Assembly: GCF_012726195.1 (NCBI RefSeq)
Contig: NZ_JAASAF010000006.1
Span: 427,552 to 491,551 of the forward strand
DNA: 64,000 nucleotides
Direction of reading: 5' to 3'
DNA from: Rhodococcus sp. HNM0563
Lineage (GTDB): Bacteria > Actinomycetota > Actinomycetes > Mycobacteriales > Mycobacteriaceae
The position numbers were made by a program, and so were the translations under genes. Positions 45,667 to 54,218 of this stretch are shown here, in pieces. The notes under the pieces were generated by a model, which worked only from the letters and a program-made list of their open reading frames with translations, ran no database searches and was not told the DNA's origin. How positions within the stretch are numbered: position 1 is the first letter of the stretch; every line of letters starts with the position of its first letter.

Positions 45667-46746
45667 TCAGGCGACGCCCGCGAGTTCCCGGCCCGCACCG
45701 GTCGCATAGGCCACGAACAGGTCGTTCTCGTGTGGATCGCCGATCGAGATCCGGACGCCTTCCCCTGTGAAGTTGCGCAGGATCACACCGGCCTCAGCGG
45801 CAGCAGCCGAGAACGCCGCCGATCTCTCGCCGAGCGGAAGCCATACGAAGTTCGCCTCGCTGGGCGGTACCACGTAGCCGGCCTCGATCAGAGCAGCGCG
45901 CACGCGTTCCCGTTCGGAGAGGACACCTTCGGTGCGTGCGAGCAATTCGCCCGCTGCCTCGAGCGATGCGATCGCGGCTCTCTGGGCGAGTGAGTTCACG
46001 GAGAAGGTCGTGTGGACCTTGCTCATCGCGACGATGATTTCCGGATCGGCGACGGCGTAGCCGACCCGGAGGCCGGCCAGACCGTAGGCCTTCGAGAAGG
46101 TCCGCAACACCACGACGTTGCGGCGCCCCGCAGCGAGCGAGATTCCGTCCGGGAGATCCTCGCCGGGGGCGGCGCGCATGTACTCGAAATACGCTTCGTC
46201 GAGGGCCACGACGATGTGGGACGGGACGGCGTCGAGGAACTGTTCCAATTCGTCCTTCCCGAGGCACGAGCCCGTCGGGTTGTTCGGATTGCACACGAAG
46301 ATCAGCCGCGTGCGGTCGGTGATCGCCGCGAGCATGGCCTTCAGGTCGTGGCCGTGGTCGGGGGTGTTCGGCACCGGCACCGCAGTGGCGCCCGCGACCG
46401 CACAGACCACGGGGTAGGCCTCGAACGACCGCCACGAGTAGATGACTTCGTCGCCGTCGTTGCAGGTGATCTGCACGAGTTCCTGGCACAGGCTCACCGA
46501 TCCGCATCCCACAGCGATACGGTCTGCCGACATGTCGAGACGTGCCGCCAGTGCAGCGATGAGCTCGGCGGAGCCATTGTCGGGATACCGGTTGACAGTG
46601 GCCGCTGCCTGCAGGATCGCGTCGAGAACACTGGGGAGCGGACCCAGGGTCGTCTCGTTGCTGGCGAGCTTCACCGCGTTCGGGACGGTGCGCCCGGGAA
46701 CGTAGGCAGGAATCGAGGCAAGATCGGGGCGGGTACGCGGAGTCAC
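45667..46746 (-). CDS. pat: Aromatic/histidinol-phosphate aminotransferase (Rv3772-like)
   Basis: A 359-residue fold-type I aminotransferase. Motifs are KLASNETTLGPLPSV, YPDNGSAELIAALA, VGCGSVSLCQELVQ, CNPNNPTGS, VALDEAYFEYM and the PLP lysine in RTFSKAYGLAGLRVGYA. It matches the Pat/HisC2 group that transaminates phenylpyruvate and related acids. The GTG start follows CATAAT by 6 bases (leaderless). It stands alone, away from his genes, which favours Pat over HisC. Confidence 0.87.
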   Translation of the reverse strand: MTPRTRPDLASIPAYVPGRTVPNAVKLASNETTLGPLPSVLDAILQAAATVNRYPDNGSAELIAALAARLDMSADRIAVGCGSVSLCQELVQITCNDGDEVIYSWRSFEAYPVVCAVAGATAVPVPNTPDHGHDLKAMLAAITDRTRLIFVCNPNNPTGSCLGKDELEQFLDAVPSHIVVALDEAYFEYMRAAPGEDLPDGISLAAGRRNVVVLRTFSKAYGLAGLRVGYAVADPEIIVAMSKVHTTFSVNSLAQRAAIASLEAAGELLARTEGVLSERERVRAALIEAGYVVPPSEANFVWLPLGERSAAFSAAAAEAGVILRNFTGEGVRISIGDPHENDLFVAYATGAGRELAGVA

Positions 46747-46772
46747 CAGCCGATTATGCTCCCGAAGTTTGC

Positions 46773-47519
46773 ATGCGCGACTCGGATGGTCGTGTCATCG
46801 TGGACACCATGCCGGAAATCAGCAAGGATGCTGCACCGTTGGCAGGGGACGCGGGTGAGTTGCCGCTCACCGTCGTTCGTCCGGACGTGACCCCCCGGGG
46901 CTGCATCGTGCTGCTGCATCGCGCGCGCGTGTTCTCGCCGGAACTCCTCGACTTCATGCAGGCGCTCGCCGACGAACGCTGGTTGATCGTGGCACCCGAC
47001 CTCCACAGCCGAGGTCCGGGTTCCGACGAGGCCGCCCTGTTCGCAGAGGCGGCCCGCGTCAATGCTGACGCCACCTTCGCGTGGATCACCGATGTCGGCA
47101 TCCGGATGGACATGGTCGGCCTCCTCGGCTTCGACGAGGCAGGGACCGCAGCGATGTGGGTCGGCACCACGCGGCCGGTCGGTGCAGTCGTCAGTGTCGC
47201 AGCGCCGGGCATCGTCGAGTCGTTGCGTCCCGTCGTCCCGCCACTCGTCGATCTGGTGAGGTCGCTGCGCGCGCCGTGGCTCGGCCTGTACGGCACCGAC
47301 GACCCGAACACTCCCGGCGGTGAGGTCGAGCAACTCAGTGAATCCGCGAGCAAATCGGATGCGCCGACGCTCGTGGTGAGCTATGAGGGTCTCGAGCACC
47401 GTCCCGACGAGCCTCCGGTCGTGCATTCCGGCGTCGATCCGGACGAGGATCCGCGCGAGGCCGCGATCGTCGACGCGAGGCGCAGAATCTTCGACTGGTT
47501 CGACAGTAACCTCCGCTGA
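46773..47519 (+). CDS. Dienelactone-hydrolase-like protein lacking the nucleophile cysteine
   Basis: A 248-residue alpha/beta-hydrolase with an ATG at 46773 (46809, MPEISKD, is an alternative). It follows the dienelactone hydrolase order: a strand with GCIVLLHRARVFSPELLDFMQALAD, then GLLGFDEAGTAAMW where the family has GFCxGG, then GLYGTDDPN and YEGLEHRPDEPP. The nucleophile cysteine is thus replaced by Asp, while the acid (D) and base (H) positions seem kept. It may not be a hydrolase. Divergent from pat with 26 bp between starts. Confidence 0.7.
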   Translation: MRDSDGRVIVDTMPEISKDAAPLAGDAGELPLTVVRPDVTPRGCIVLLHRARVFSPELLDFMQALADERWLIVAPDLHSRGPGSDEAALFAEAARVNADATFAWITDVGIRMDMVGLLGFDEAGTAAMWVGTTRPVGAVVSVAAPGIVESLRPVVPPLVDLVRSLRAPWLGLYGTDDPNTPGGEVEQLSESASKSDAPTLVVSYEGLEHRPDEPPVVHSGVDPDEDPREAAIVDARRRIFDWFDSNLR

Positions 47520-47595
47520 TCAGGCGTTTTGCTTTTCTGTGGAGTGGTTGTGTAATGTTTTGCCCCGGCGGTTCGAGAGAATCGAAACCCCGCAA

Positions 47596-47687
47596 GGAGG
47601 CGTGCCAGAGCGGCCGAATGGGACTCACTGCTAATGAGTTGTCCCCCTTACAGGGGACCGGAGGTTCAAATCCTCTCGCCTCCGCCA
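47596..47687 (+). tRNA. tRNA-Ser (anticodon GCU)
   Basis: The acceptor stem GGAGGCG pairs with CGCCTCC. The anticodon loop CTGCTAA carries GCT between ACTCA and TGAGT. It has a long variable arm with a CCCCCTT/ACAGGGG stem, and CCA is encoded. Confidence 0.95.
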
Positions 47688-47730
47688 CGATGGTGTAGCG
47701 TCACCGTCGATAGAAAAACTGAATACCCAT

Positions 47731-47803
47731 GCGCCCGTAGCTCAACGGATAGAGCATCTGACTACGGATCAGAAGGTTAGGGGTTCGAATCCCTTCGGGC
47801 GCA
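47731..47803 (+). tRNA. tRNA-Arg (anticodon ACG)
   Basis: The acceptor stem GCGCCCG pairs with CGGGCGC. The anticodon loop CTACGGA carries ACG between TCTGA and TCAGA, and the T-loop GGTTCGAATCC is standard. CCA is not encoded. Confidence 0.95.
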
Positions 47804-47810
47804 CAGCAGA

Positions 47811-47846
47811 AAGCCCCACCAGCAGTAACGCTGGTGGGGCTTTTCT
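47811..47846 (+). terminator. Rho-independent terminator after tRNA-Arg
   Basis: AAGCCCCACCAGC pairs with GCTGGTGGGGCTT (13 bp) over a 6-base loop and is followed by a T-run. Confidence 0.9.
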
Positions 47847-47928
47847 TCGTCGATGGGGGCTCGACACCTTCCCTCCGTGAATGACCGCCCACCGGGAGAG
47901 CCCGTATCCGACCGATCGATGGTGTCTC

Positions 47929-47934
47929 TACCGT
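47929..47934 (+). promoter_or_regulatory. -10 box of a leaderless promoter for the BVMO operon
   Basis: TACCGT is followed by 7 bases and the ATG at 47942. Confidence 0.4.
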
Positions 47935-47941
47935 CGCGGCC

Positions 47942-49579
47942 ATGACACAACCAGCAGATGTGGACGTCGTCGTGGTCGGCGCTGGTGTCGCCGGGATGTA
48001 TGCGGTACACCGCTTCAATCGCGACGGGCTCTCGGTCCGCGGTTTCGAGGCAGGGGACGACGTCGGTGGCACGTGGTTCTTCAACCGGTACCCGGGCGCG
48101 CGGTGCGACGTCGAGAGCGTCGACTACTCGTTCTCGTTCTCGGACGAACTGCAGCAGGACTGGGACTGGAGCGAGAAGTACGCGACCCAGCCCGAGATCC
48201 TGCGCTATCTGAACCACGTCGCCGACCGTTTCGATCTGCGTTCCGCGTTCACGTTCGGTACGCGTGTGGTGTCGGCCGTGTACGACGAGGACAGCGTCGT
48301 GTGGGAGGTGAGCACTGACGGCGGTGAGCGGGTGCGCGCCAGGTTCTGTGTATTTGCCACAGGAAGCCTCTCGACTGCGAACACTCCAGCGATCCCCGGC
48401 AGTGACCGATTCGCGGGCTCTGTGTTCCACACTGCCGCCTGGCCGCACGAGGGTGTCGACTTCAGCGGCATGCGGGTGGGAGTGATCGGCACCGGTTCGT
48501 CGGGAATCCAGTCGGTTCCTGTGATCGCTGAGCACGCGGAACATCTGACCGTGTTCCAGCGCACCGCCAATTACTCGGTGCCCGCGGGCAATGCACCGTT
48601 GACCGATGAGCAGCGGCGTGAGCACAAGGCGGGGTACGCGGAGCGGCGCAGGTTGTCGCGGCTCAGCGGAGGCGGGTCCCCATTCCATCCGCATTCGAAG
48701 TGCGCACTCGAAGTCGACGAGGAGGAGCGTCGTGCCGCCTACGAGCAGCGCTGGAACATGGGTGGTGTCCTGTTCGCGAAGACCTTCCCCGACCAGACTT
48801 CGAACCTGGAAGCCAACGACACCGCCAGGGCGTTCGTCGAGGGGAAGATCCGCGCGATGGTCGACGACCCGGAGATCGCCGATCGTCTGATCCCGAAGGA
48901 TCATCCGATCGGTACCAAACGGATCGTCACCGATTCGGGTTACTACACGACTTTCAACCGCGACAACGTCTCTCTCGTGGATCTACGGAAGACGCCGATC
49001 ACCGAGATCACGGGCACCGGGGTTCGTACCACCGAGACGCATCACGATCTGGATGCTCTCGTCTACGCGACCGGCTTCGACGCCCTCACCGGCACACTCG
49101 ACCGGATCGATATCCGCGGACGCGGCGACCGGAAGCTGCGCGAGCATTGGCAGGGCGGCCCACGGACCTATCTCGGACTGGGCGTCGACGGTTTCCCCAA
49201 CCTGTTCCTCGTCACCGGGCCGGGCAGCCCGAGTGTGCTTGCGAACATGATCCTCGGAGCCGAGGACCACATCGACTGGATCGCCGACGCCATAGCCCAC
49301 GTAGACATCAACGGCGACCGTGGTCTGGAAGCGCGTGCCGATGCTGTCGACCGGTGGCAGGCCGAACTGGCCGAGCGCGCCGACCGGACGCTGTTCCCAC
49401 GCGCGGACTCCTGGTACACGGGAGCGAACATTCCCGGCAAGCCCCGCGGTTTCATGTTGTTCATCGGTGGATTCGCTTCCTACCGGGAGATTTGTGCGCG
49501 CGTCGCCGAAACCGGGTACGACGGATTCGACCTTGTCGGGAGTCGGAACTTCGACATCGTTGCGGCGGTGACCGAATGA
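47942..49579 (+). CDS. Flavin-dependent Baeyer-Villiger monooxygenase
   Basis: A 545-residue FAD/NADPH enzyme. The first dinucleotide fold is VVVVGAGVAGMYAVHRFNRDG. The BVMO fingerprint FxGxxxHTxxW appears as FAGSVFHTAAWP near residue 160. The NADPH fold is VGVIGTGSSGIQSVPVIAE, and the downstream motif VYATGFDALTG is kept. It converts ketones to esters or lactones; size and motifs fit the cyclohexanone/steroid type. Two SDR genes follow with 4-base overlaps; they could oxidise the alcohol precursor to the ketone. Confidence 0.88.
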   Translation: MTQPADVDVVVVGAGVAGMYAVHRFNRDGLSVRGFEAGDDVGGTWFFNRYPGARCDVESVDYSFSFSDELQQDWDWSEKYATQPEILRYLNHVADRFDLRSAFTFGTRVVSAVYDEDSVVWEVSTDGGERVRARFCVFATGSLSTANTPAIPGSDRFAGSVFHTAAWPHEGVDFSGMRVGVIGTGSSGIQSVPVIAEHAEHLTVFQRTANYSVPAGNAPLTDEQRREHKAGYAERRRLSRLSGGGSPFHPHSKCALEVDEEERRAAYEQRWNMGGVLFAKTFPDQTSNLEANDTARAFVEGKIRAMVDDPEIADRLIPKDHPIGTKRIVTDSGYYTTFNRDNVSLVDLRKTPITEITGTGVRTTETHHDLDALVYATGFDALTGTLDRIDIRGRGDRKLREHWQGGPRTYLGLGVDGFPNLFLVTGPGSPSVLANMILGAEDHIDWIADAIAHVDINGDRGLEARADAVDRWQAELAERADRTLFPRADSWYTGANIPGKPRGFMLFIGGFASYREICARVAETGYDGFDLVGSRNFDIVAAVTE

Positions 49580-50370
49580 CGGGGCGTCTGGACGGCGCCG
49601 TCGTTGCGGTGACGGGTGCAGCCGGCGGCATGGGGACGAGTCACTGCGTCCGGATGGCGCAGGAGGGCGCAGACATCGTGGCACTCGATCTTGCCGGCAC
49701 CGACATGGATTCGGTCGCCGACGCTGTCGGGTGCACCGGACAGCGATGCGTGACTGCCACGGTGGACGTGCGCGACCGGGCGGCGATGGCCGAGGCGATG
49801 GCGTCGGCGTCGGCGGCTCTCGGTCCGCTGACCGCCGTGGTTGCCAATGCCGGCGTCTACGACACGCCCGGTCCGGCGTGGACGATCGCCACCGATGACT
49901 GGCAGCGGGCACTCGATGTCAACCTCACCGGCGTGTGGAACACCGTGTCGGCCGCCGAGCCGCACCTGGCCGACGGAGGTGCGGTGGTGATCATCGCGTC
50001 CACTGCAGGTTCCAGAGCGATCGCGACGGCCGCGCCGTACAGTGCAGCCAAGCATGCCGTGATCGGACTTGCCCGCACCCTCGCGAACGAACTCGGTGGC
50101 CGGGGTATCCGGGTGAATACGGTGCAACCGGGGTCGGTACGCACGCCGATGATCATCGATCCGCGGGTGTTCGCGCGGCTACGCCCGGACATCGCCGACC
50201 CGACGGAGACCGACGCCGCGGCAGTCCTCGCCGCACGGAACATCCTGCCCGTCCCGTGGGTGGATCCGGTGGACGTGAGCAACGCCGTGGTGTTCCTCGT
50301 GTCGGATGAATCCCGCTACATGACCGGCACGTGCCTCCCGGTCGATGCAGGTTTGACGGAGAAGGTGTGA
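49576..50370 (+). CDS. Short-chain dehydrogenase/reductase
   Basis: A 264-residue SDR with the cofactor motif VTGAAGGMGTSH, NAG in VVANAGVYD, the catalytic serine in IIASTAGS and YSAAKH with Tyr/Lys. The tail GTCLPVDAGL is standard for classical SDRs. The general look resembles the mycofactocin-linked group, though I cannot prove it. Its ATG overlaps the BVMO stop. Probably oxidises an alcohol in the same pathway. Confidence 0.88.
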   Translation: MTGRLDGAVVAVTGAAGGMGTSHCVRMAQEGADIVALDLAGTDMDSVADAVGCTGQRCVTATVDVRDRAAMAEAMASASAALGPLTAVVANAGVYDTPGPAWTIATDDWQRALDVNLTGVWNTVSAAEPHLADGGAVVIIASTAGSRAIATAAPYSAAKHAVIGLARTLANELGGRGIRVNTVQPGSVRTPMIIDPRVFARLRPDIADPTETDAAAVLAARNILPVPWVDPVDVSNAVVFLVSDESRYMTGTCLPVDAGLTEKV

Positions 50371-51230
50371 ACGTGACGAAACCGAGTGTGCAGAAACGTA
50401 ATGCGGGCAGGGTGCAGGGTAGGGTCGCGCTCGTCACGGGCGCGGCCCGAGGAATCGGGCGGGCGCAAGCGGTGCGGTTCGCCGAGGAAGGCGCGGACGT
50501 GATCGCGCTGGACCTGTGCGGCGCAGTGGAGTCGGTCGTGACTCCGCCGGCGAGCGTGGACGACCTCTCCGAGACCGCCGATATGGTTCGTGCCTGCGGC
50601 GCGAGAGTACGGACCGCGGTGGTGGACGTGCGAGATCGCGACGGTATGGCCGCTGCGGTCGACGAAGCTGTCTCCGAATGGGGCGGGCTCGACATCGTGT
50701 GCGCAACAGCGGGTATCACGTCGTCCGCGCCTGCCGTCGAGCTATCCGAAGAGCAGTGGCGCACGATGCTCGACGTGAATCTGACCGGGGTGTGGATCAC
50801 GTGCGCAGTGACCGCCGAGCACCTCATTGCCCGCGGCGGTGGGGCGATGGTGCTGACGAGCTCGATCGCGGGTCTTCGGGGTCTGGTGGGCGTCGCCCAC
50901 TACACCGCAGCGAAGCACGGTGTGGTCGGTCTCATGCGATCACTCGCGAAAGAACTTGCACCGCATGGAGTTCGGGTGAACACAGTACACCCGACAAATG
51001 TCGACACCCTGATGATCCAGAATCCGGCTGTGCGGGCGAAGTTCCGCCCGGACACAACAGAGCCGAGCAGGAAAGAGTTCGCCGAGGCGGCACGCACCAT
51101 GAACCTTCTCGACGTGCCGTGGATCGAGCCGGTCGACGTGGCCAACGCTGCTCTGTTCCTTGCTTCGGATGAGGCCCGCTACATCACGGCGGTGGCGCTG
51201 CCCGTCGATGCCGGCAGCACTCAACGCTGA
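50367..51230 (+). CDS. Short-chain dehydrogenase/reductase (mycofactocin-linked type)
   Basis: A 287-residue SDR with a GTG start overlapping the previous stop. Motifs are VALVTGAARGIGRAQAVRFAEEG, the insertion after LDLCG typical of mycofactocin-coupled SDRs (TPPASVDDLSETADMVRACGARV), DIVCATAGI, VLTSSIAGLRG and YTAAKHG. The bound NAD of such enzymes is reoxidised through mycofactocin rather than exchanged. Third gene of the BVMO operon. Confidence 0.87.
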   Translation: MNVTKPSVQKRNAGRVQGRVALVTGAARGIGRAQAVRFAEEGADVIALDLCGAVESVVTPPASVDDLSETADMVRACGARVRTAVVDVRDRDGMAAAVDEAVSEWGGLDIVCATAGITSSAPAVELSEEQWRTMLDVNLTGVWITCAVTAEHLIARGGGAMVLTSSIAGLRGLVGVAHYTAAKHGVVGLMRSLAKELAPHGVRVNTVHPTNVDTLMIQNPAVRAKFRPDTTEPSRKEFAEAARTMNLLDVPWIEPVDVANAALFLASDEARYITAVALPVDAGSTQR

Positions 51231-51271
51231 GCACATGACCTACATCGATGCCGGGCCGGTGGTCAGTGGTC

Positions 51272-51541
51272 TCAGGCGTCGACGCGGCTGAAGCGGACCG
51301 GTGGCGGATCGTGGCGCAGTGTCTCACCGATACGACCGGATTCGCAGGCGTCGTCGATCGCGCGCCGCAGCGACGGGCAGGTCGGGTTCCAGCCACCGGG
51401 CGTCTGCTCGTGGACGAGCTGAGGACACACCGTGCGCGCGGGCCACTGCACGCTCGTATGGGCTGCACTGAACTTTTCGACGAACACGGTGGTGCCGCAG
51501 CCGCACGACACGGGTTCCATATGATCAGGTCGTTCCATCAT
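51272..51541 (-). CDS. Small conserved Cys-containing protein
   Basis: A ~88-90 residue protein starting MMERPDHMEPVSCGCGTTVF. It has two cysteines in CGCG, one in ARTVCPQL and one in PTCPSLRRAI, a spacing that could bind a metal or cluster, and no membrane segment. I have no family name for it. It lies between the BVMO operon and the PadR gene, convergent with the former. Confidence 0.55.
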   Translation of the reverse strand: MMERPDHMEPVSCGCGTTVFVEKFSAAHTSVQWPARTVCPQLVHEQTPGGWNPTCPSLRRAIDDACESGRIGETLRHDPPPVRFSRVDA

Positions 51542-51648
51542 GCCTGGTCACGGTACGGACAGAGTGGTTCGGTGTGATCCCTCTCTCCCGCCCAGCGGAC
51601 GTGTTCGCTCAGCGGTCGATGAGGTCCTCCGGTTCGCTAGGCGGTTGT

Positions 51649-51654
51649 TAGGCT
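51649..51654 (+). promoter_or_regulatory. -10 box of a leaderless promoter for the PadR gene
   Basis: TAGGCT is followed by 7 bases and the ATG at 51662. Confidence 0.45.
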
Positions 51655-51661
51655 CGGATGG

Positions 51662-52351
51662 ATGTCGGATCACCCGGAATATGTCGAGCCTTCGTATCCG
51701 TCGCTACCTGCGACGAGCTGGGCTGTGCTCGGCATGCTCTCGTTCGGTGAGGAGCTGTCGGGCAACGATCTGAAGAAGTGGGCGGATTGGAGCATCGGCT
51801 TCTTCTATTGGAGCCCGTCGGTCAGTCAGGTGTACGGCGAGCTCAAGAAGCTGGAGAACATGGGACTCGTGGAGTCGCGCGCGGTCGCGGAGGCCGGTGT
51901 GCGCGGACGCCGGGTGTACAGCGTCACGGCAGCGGGCAAAGACGCGGTCGGGGCATGGTCGCGTAGCGCCCCGGTGGAAATCCCGGTCCTCAAGCACGGC
52001 GTGATGCTTCGAATGTGGTTGGGTCACCTCAACGACCCCGAACATCTCAAAGAGCTTGTCCGAGCTCACATCGACAACATGGAAGAACTGCGCGATCGCG
52101 CGGCACTGCACGCCGAGCATTCGTCGCGCGAGCCGGCGTGGGCATTTCCCCGCATGAGCTTGCAGTGGGCGGTCCGCTACTTCGATGCGGAGATCGAACT
52201 GTCGCGTACTCTTTTCGATGAGATCGACCAAGCAGCAAGAGAGTTCGAGCAGGCCCGCCTCACCGTCTCGGGCAGCATAGTGCCGCTCGACCCGGGATCG
52301 TGGCGCAGTGTCGAGGAGATCGTGATCGGACTTCAGCGCGGGAGCGAATGA
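51662..52351 (+). CDS. PadR-family transcriptional regulator
   Basis: A 229-residue regulator. The winged helix is SWAVLGMLSFGEELSGNDLKKW, then YWSPSVSQVYGELKKLENMGLV and the wing GRRVYSVTAAGKDAV. The C-terminal domain is a helical dimerisation part (LRARVH-like segment ELVRAHIDNMEELRDRAALH). Candidate regulator of the nearby BVMO-SDR operon. It converges on the esterase gene with a 19-bp overlap at the 3' ends. Confidence 0.87.
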   Translation: MSDHPEYVEPSYPSLPATSWAVLGMLSFGEELSGNDLKKWADWSIGFFYWSPSVSQVYGELKKLENMGLVESRAVAEAGVRGRRVYSVTAAGKDAVGAWSRSAPVEIPVLKHGVMLRMWLGHLNDPEHLKELVRAHIDNMEELRDRAALHAEHSSREPAWAFPRMSLQWAVRYFDAEIELSRTLFDEIDQAAREFEQARLTVSGSIVPLDPGSWRSVEEIVIGLQRGSE

Positions 52352-53286
52352 GAACGGGCCGGGGTGAGAATCTTCCGGAATGCCGCCCAGACGGCGTCGG
52401 CGGCCGCGGTGCTTTCAGCGAGCGACGGAAACGACAGGAATCCGTGGAACAGTCCTGGAAAATCCAAGTGCCGCACCGGAACGGAATCCGAGCGTAGCCG
52501 CTGCGCGTAGGCGACCCCTTCGTCGTGCAACGGGTCGAGGCCCGCTGTGACCATCACGGCCTGGGGGAGGCCGGTGAGCGTATCGGCGCGCATCGGTGAC
52601 ACGTCTGCTGTGAGTGCGCCGCCTGGTGCGTATTGCTGCCAGTACCACTGCATTGCTGCGCGCGTGTTGTAGTAACCGTCGGCGTAGCGTCGGTAGCTGT
52701 CGGTGCCGAAGTCGTCGTCGATCACCGGATACAGCAGTGCTTGTGCGCGCAGATGTGGCCCGCCGCGGTCTCGTGCTGTTATGGCCACCACCGCGGCGAG
52801 GTTTCCGCCTGCGCTGTCGCCCGCGACTGCCAGCCGCGCCGGATCGGCGCCGAATTGCGGTGCACGGTCGTGGGCCCATTCGAGCGCGAGATACACATCT
52901 TCTGCGGCCGCTGGGGCCCGATGCTCCGGGGCGAGCCGATACTCGACCGAGACCACGACGGAGGCGGTGGCATTGCACATTGCTCGGCAGATCCCGTCGT
53001 GCGAGTCGAGATCGCAGAACACGAACCCGCCGCCGTGCGCGAATACGATCAGCGGGGTGGGTGCGGACGTGTCGGGCACGTAGACACGCACTCGTACTCC
53101 GGAGCCGATTCGGTGGTCCTCGATGCGGCCGACAGGCTGGGGCGACGGATTCGGTGCGCGGCGTGCGGCCACCGCTGCGCGGGCGGCCAGGCCGGTCATG
53201 GTGTGCACTGCGGGAAAATTCGCATTCAGTGTGTCGAGCATCGCGCGGACCGGCGGTGAGGGGGACGTGTGCGGGGCGTCGGTCAT
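52333..53286 (-). CDS. Alpha/beta-hydrolase esterase, HSL family
   Basis: A 317-residue esterase. The oxyanion motif is FAHGGGFVFCDLDSHDG, the nucleophile is in VAGDSAGGNLAAV, and later come DPLHDEG (acid) and LFHGFLSF (base), so the catalytic triad is complete. The ATG overlaps the IclR gene stop by 4 bases, so the two form an operon. It could hydrolyse the ester or lactone made by the nearby BVMO, an inference from position. Confidence 0.88.
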   Translation of the reverse strand: MTDAPHTSPSPPVRAMLDTLNANFPAVHTMTGLAARAAVAARRAPNPSPQPVGRIEDHRIGSGVRVRVYVPDTSAPTPLIVFAHGGGFVFCDLDSHDGICRAMCNATASVVVSVEYRLAPEHRAPAAAEDVYLALEWAHDRAPQFGADPARLAVAGDSAGGNLAAVVAITARDRGGPHLRAQALLYPVIDDDFGTDSYRRYADGYYNTRAAMQWYWQQYAPGGALTADVSPMRADTLTGLPQAVMVTAGLDPLHDEGVAYAQRLRSDSVPVRHLDFPGLFHGFLSFPSLAESTAAADAVWAAFRKILTPARSHSLPR

Positions 53287-54038
53287 GCCGGCTCCATGAC
53301 CCGGTGCGTACTCCACGCCCGGTTCCGGCCGAGGACGGGGGAGACACCGACGAGTTGGTCCTGGTAGTCGCGCCAGATTCGGGTGGCGGCGGCACGCACA
53401 GGGTTGGCGAGGCGATGATCGAACGGCATCGAACGTACCGGACCGCACACCGAGATGGCCGCAACAGGATCGTGTTCCGGTCCGATCGACGCTGCGACAC
53501 AGCCGAATCCGCGCAGCGATTCTTCCTTCTCGAAGGCGAAGCCCGATTCTCGTACTCGTACGAGATCGGCGTCGTCGAGTGCGGTGGCGGCGAGCATCGC
53601 CTTACCCGCCGCGGTGTGCCGTGCCGGCCGGCGGCCCCCGACCCTGGTGGGTACCGACCCGGCGAGGCGTCCACCGATCTTCTCGAGATAGACGATGTCG
53701 GTGTCGTCGAGTACGGCGAGATGGACGACGCAGCCGGTCATCCGATGCAGTTCGTGCAGGACGGGGACGGCTGCGCGGTGCACTCGGTCCTGCTCGAGCG
53801 CGATCGATCCGAGTTCGATCAGCCGCATGCCGAGTTCGTAGTCACGCCCGTCGCGTCGCAGCCAGCGCATTCTGACCAGCTGATCGAGCATGCGGTGCGC
53901 CGACGAGCGCGGAAGCCCGGTGCGGCGGACGACGCCCGACAGGGTCAACCGTCCGGGTCCGTCGAAGGCGTCGAGGACCGAGGACAGTCGATCGAGGGTT
54001 GCTGTGGGCACGGGCGGGTGCGAGCTTTGAACGGTCAC
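53283..54038 (-). CDS. IclR-family transcriptional regulator
   Basis: A 251-residue regulator with a GTG start and AGGGAG upstream. The N-terminal winged helix is LDRLSSVLDAFDGPGRLTLSGV followed by TGLPRSSAHRMLDQLVRMRWL. The effector domain has GSVPTRVGGRRPARHTAAGKAML and ESGFAFEKEESLRGFGCVAA. It probably controls its own operon and the oxygenase operon next door. The palindrome at 54086 upstream of its start is a likely site. Confidence 0.88.
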   Translation of the reverse strand: MTVQSSHPPVPTATLDRLSSVLDAFDGPGRLTLSGVVRRTGLPRSSAHRMLDQLVRMRWLRRDGRDYELGMRLIELGSIALEQDRVHRAAVPVLHELHRMTGCVVHLAVLDDTDIVYLEKIGGRLAGSVPTRVGGRRPARHTAAGKAMLAATALDDADLVRVRESGFAFEKEESLRGFGCVAASIGPEHDPVAAISVCGPVRSMPFDHRLANPVRAAATRIWRDYQDQLVGVSPVLGRNRAWSTHRVMEPA

Positions 54039-54085
54039 GGATGCTCCCTTGCGATCACCAAGCGAATGTGTAGCTTGACGTGGCA

Positions 54086-54100
54086 ATTTCTAATCGAAAT
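54086..54100. promoter_or_regulatory. ATTTC-N5-GAAAT palindrome, candidate IclR operator
   Basis: ATTTC-TAATC-GAAAT is a perfect inverted repeat 48 bp upstream of the IclR start, in the only intergenic space between it and the dioxygenase terminator. Confidence 0.5.
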
Positions 54101-54158
54101 AGTGGCACATTCGTTGCGCGAAGGGAAGGGCATTCGTGAATTCGGTCACAAACATGCA

Positions 54159-54190
54159 GGCCCCGCGGTTCCGGTGGGAACCGCGGGGCC
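54159..54190 (-). terminator. Perfect 14-bp GC-rich hairpin ending the oxygenase operon
   Basis: GGCCCCGCGGTTCC and its exact complement enclose a GGTG loop, 28 bp after the stop of the extradiol dioxygenase gene on the minus strand. Confidence 0.75.
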
Positions 54191-54218
54191 CGCCGACACG
54201 TCCCGGTGCGGGATCCGC

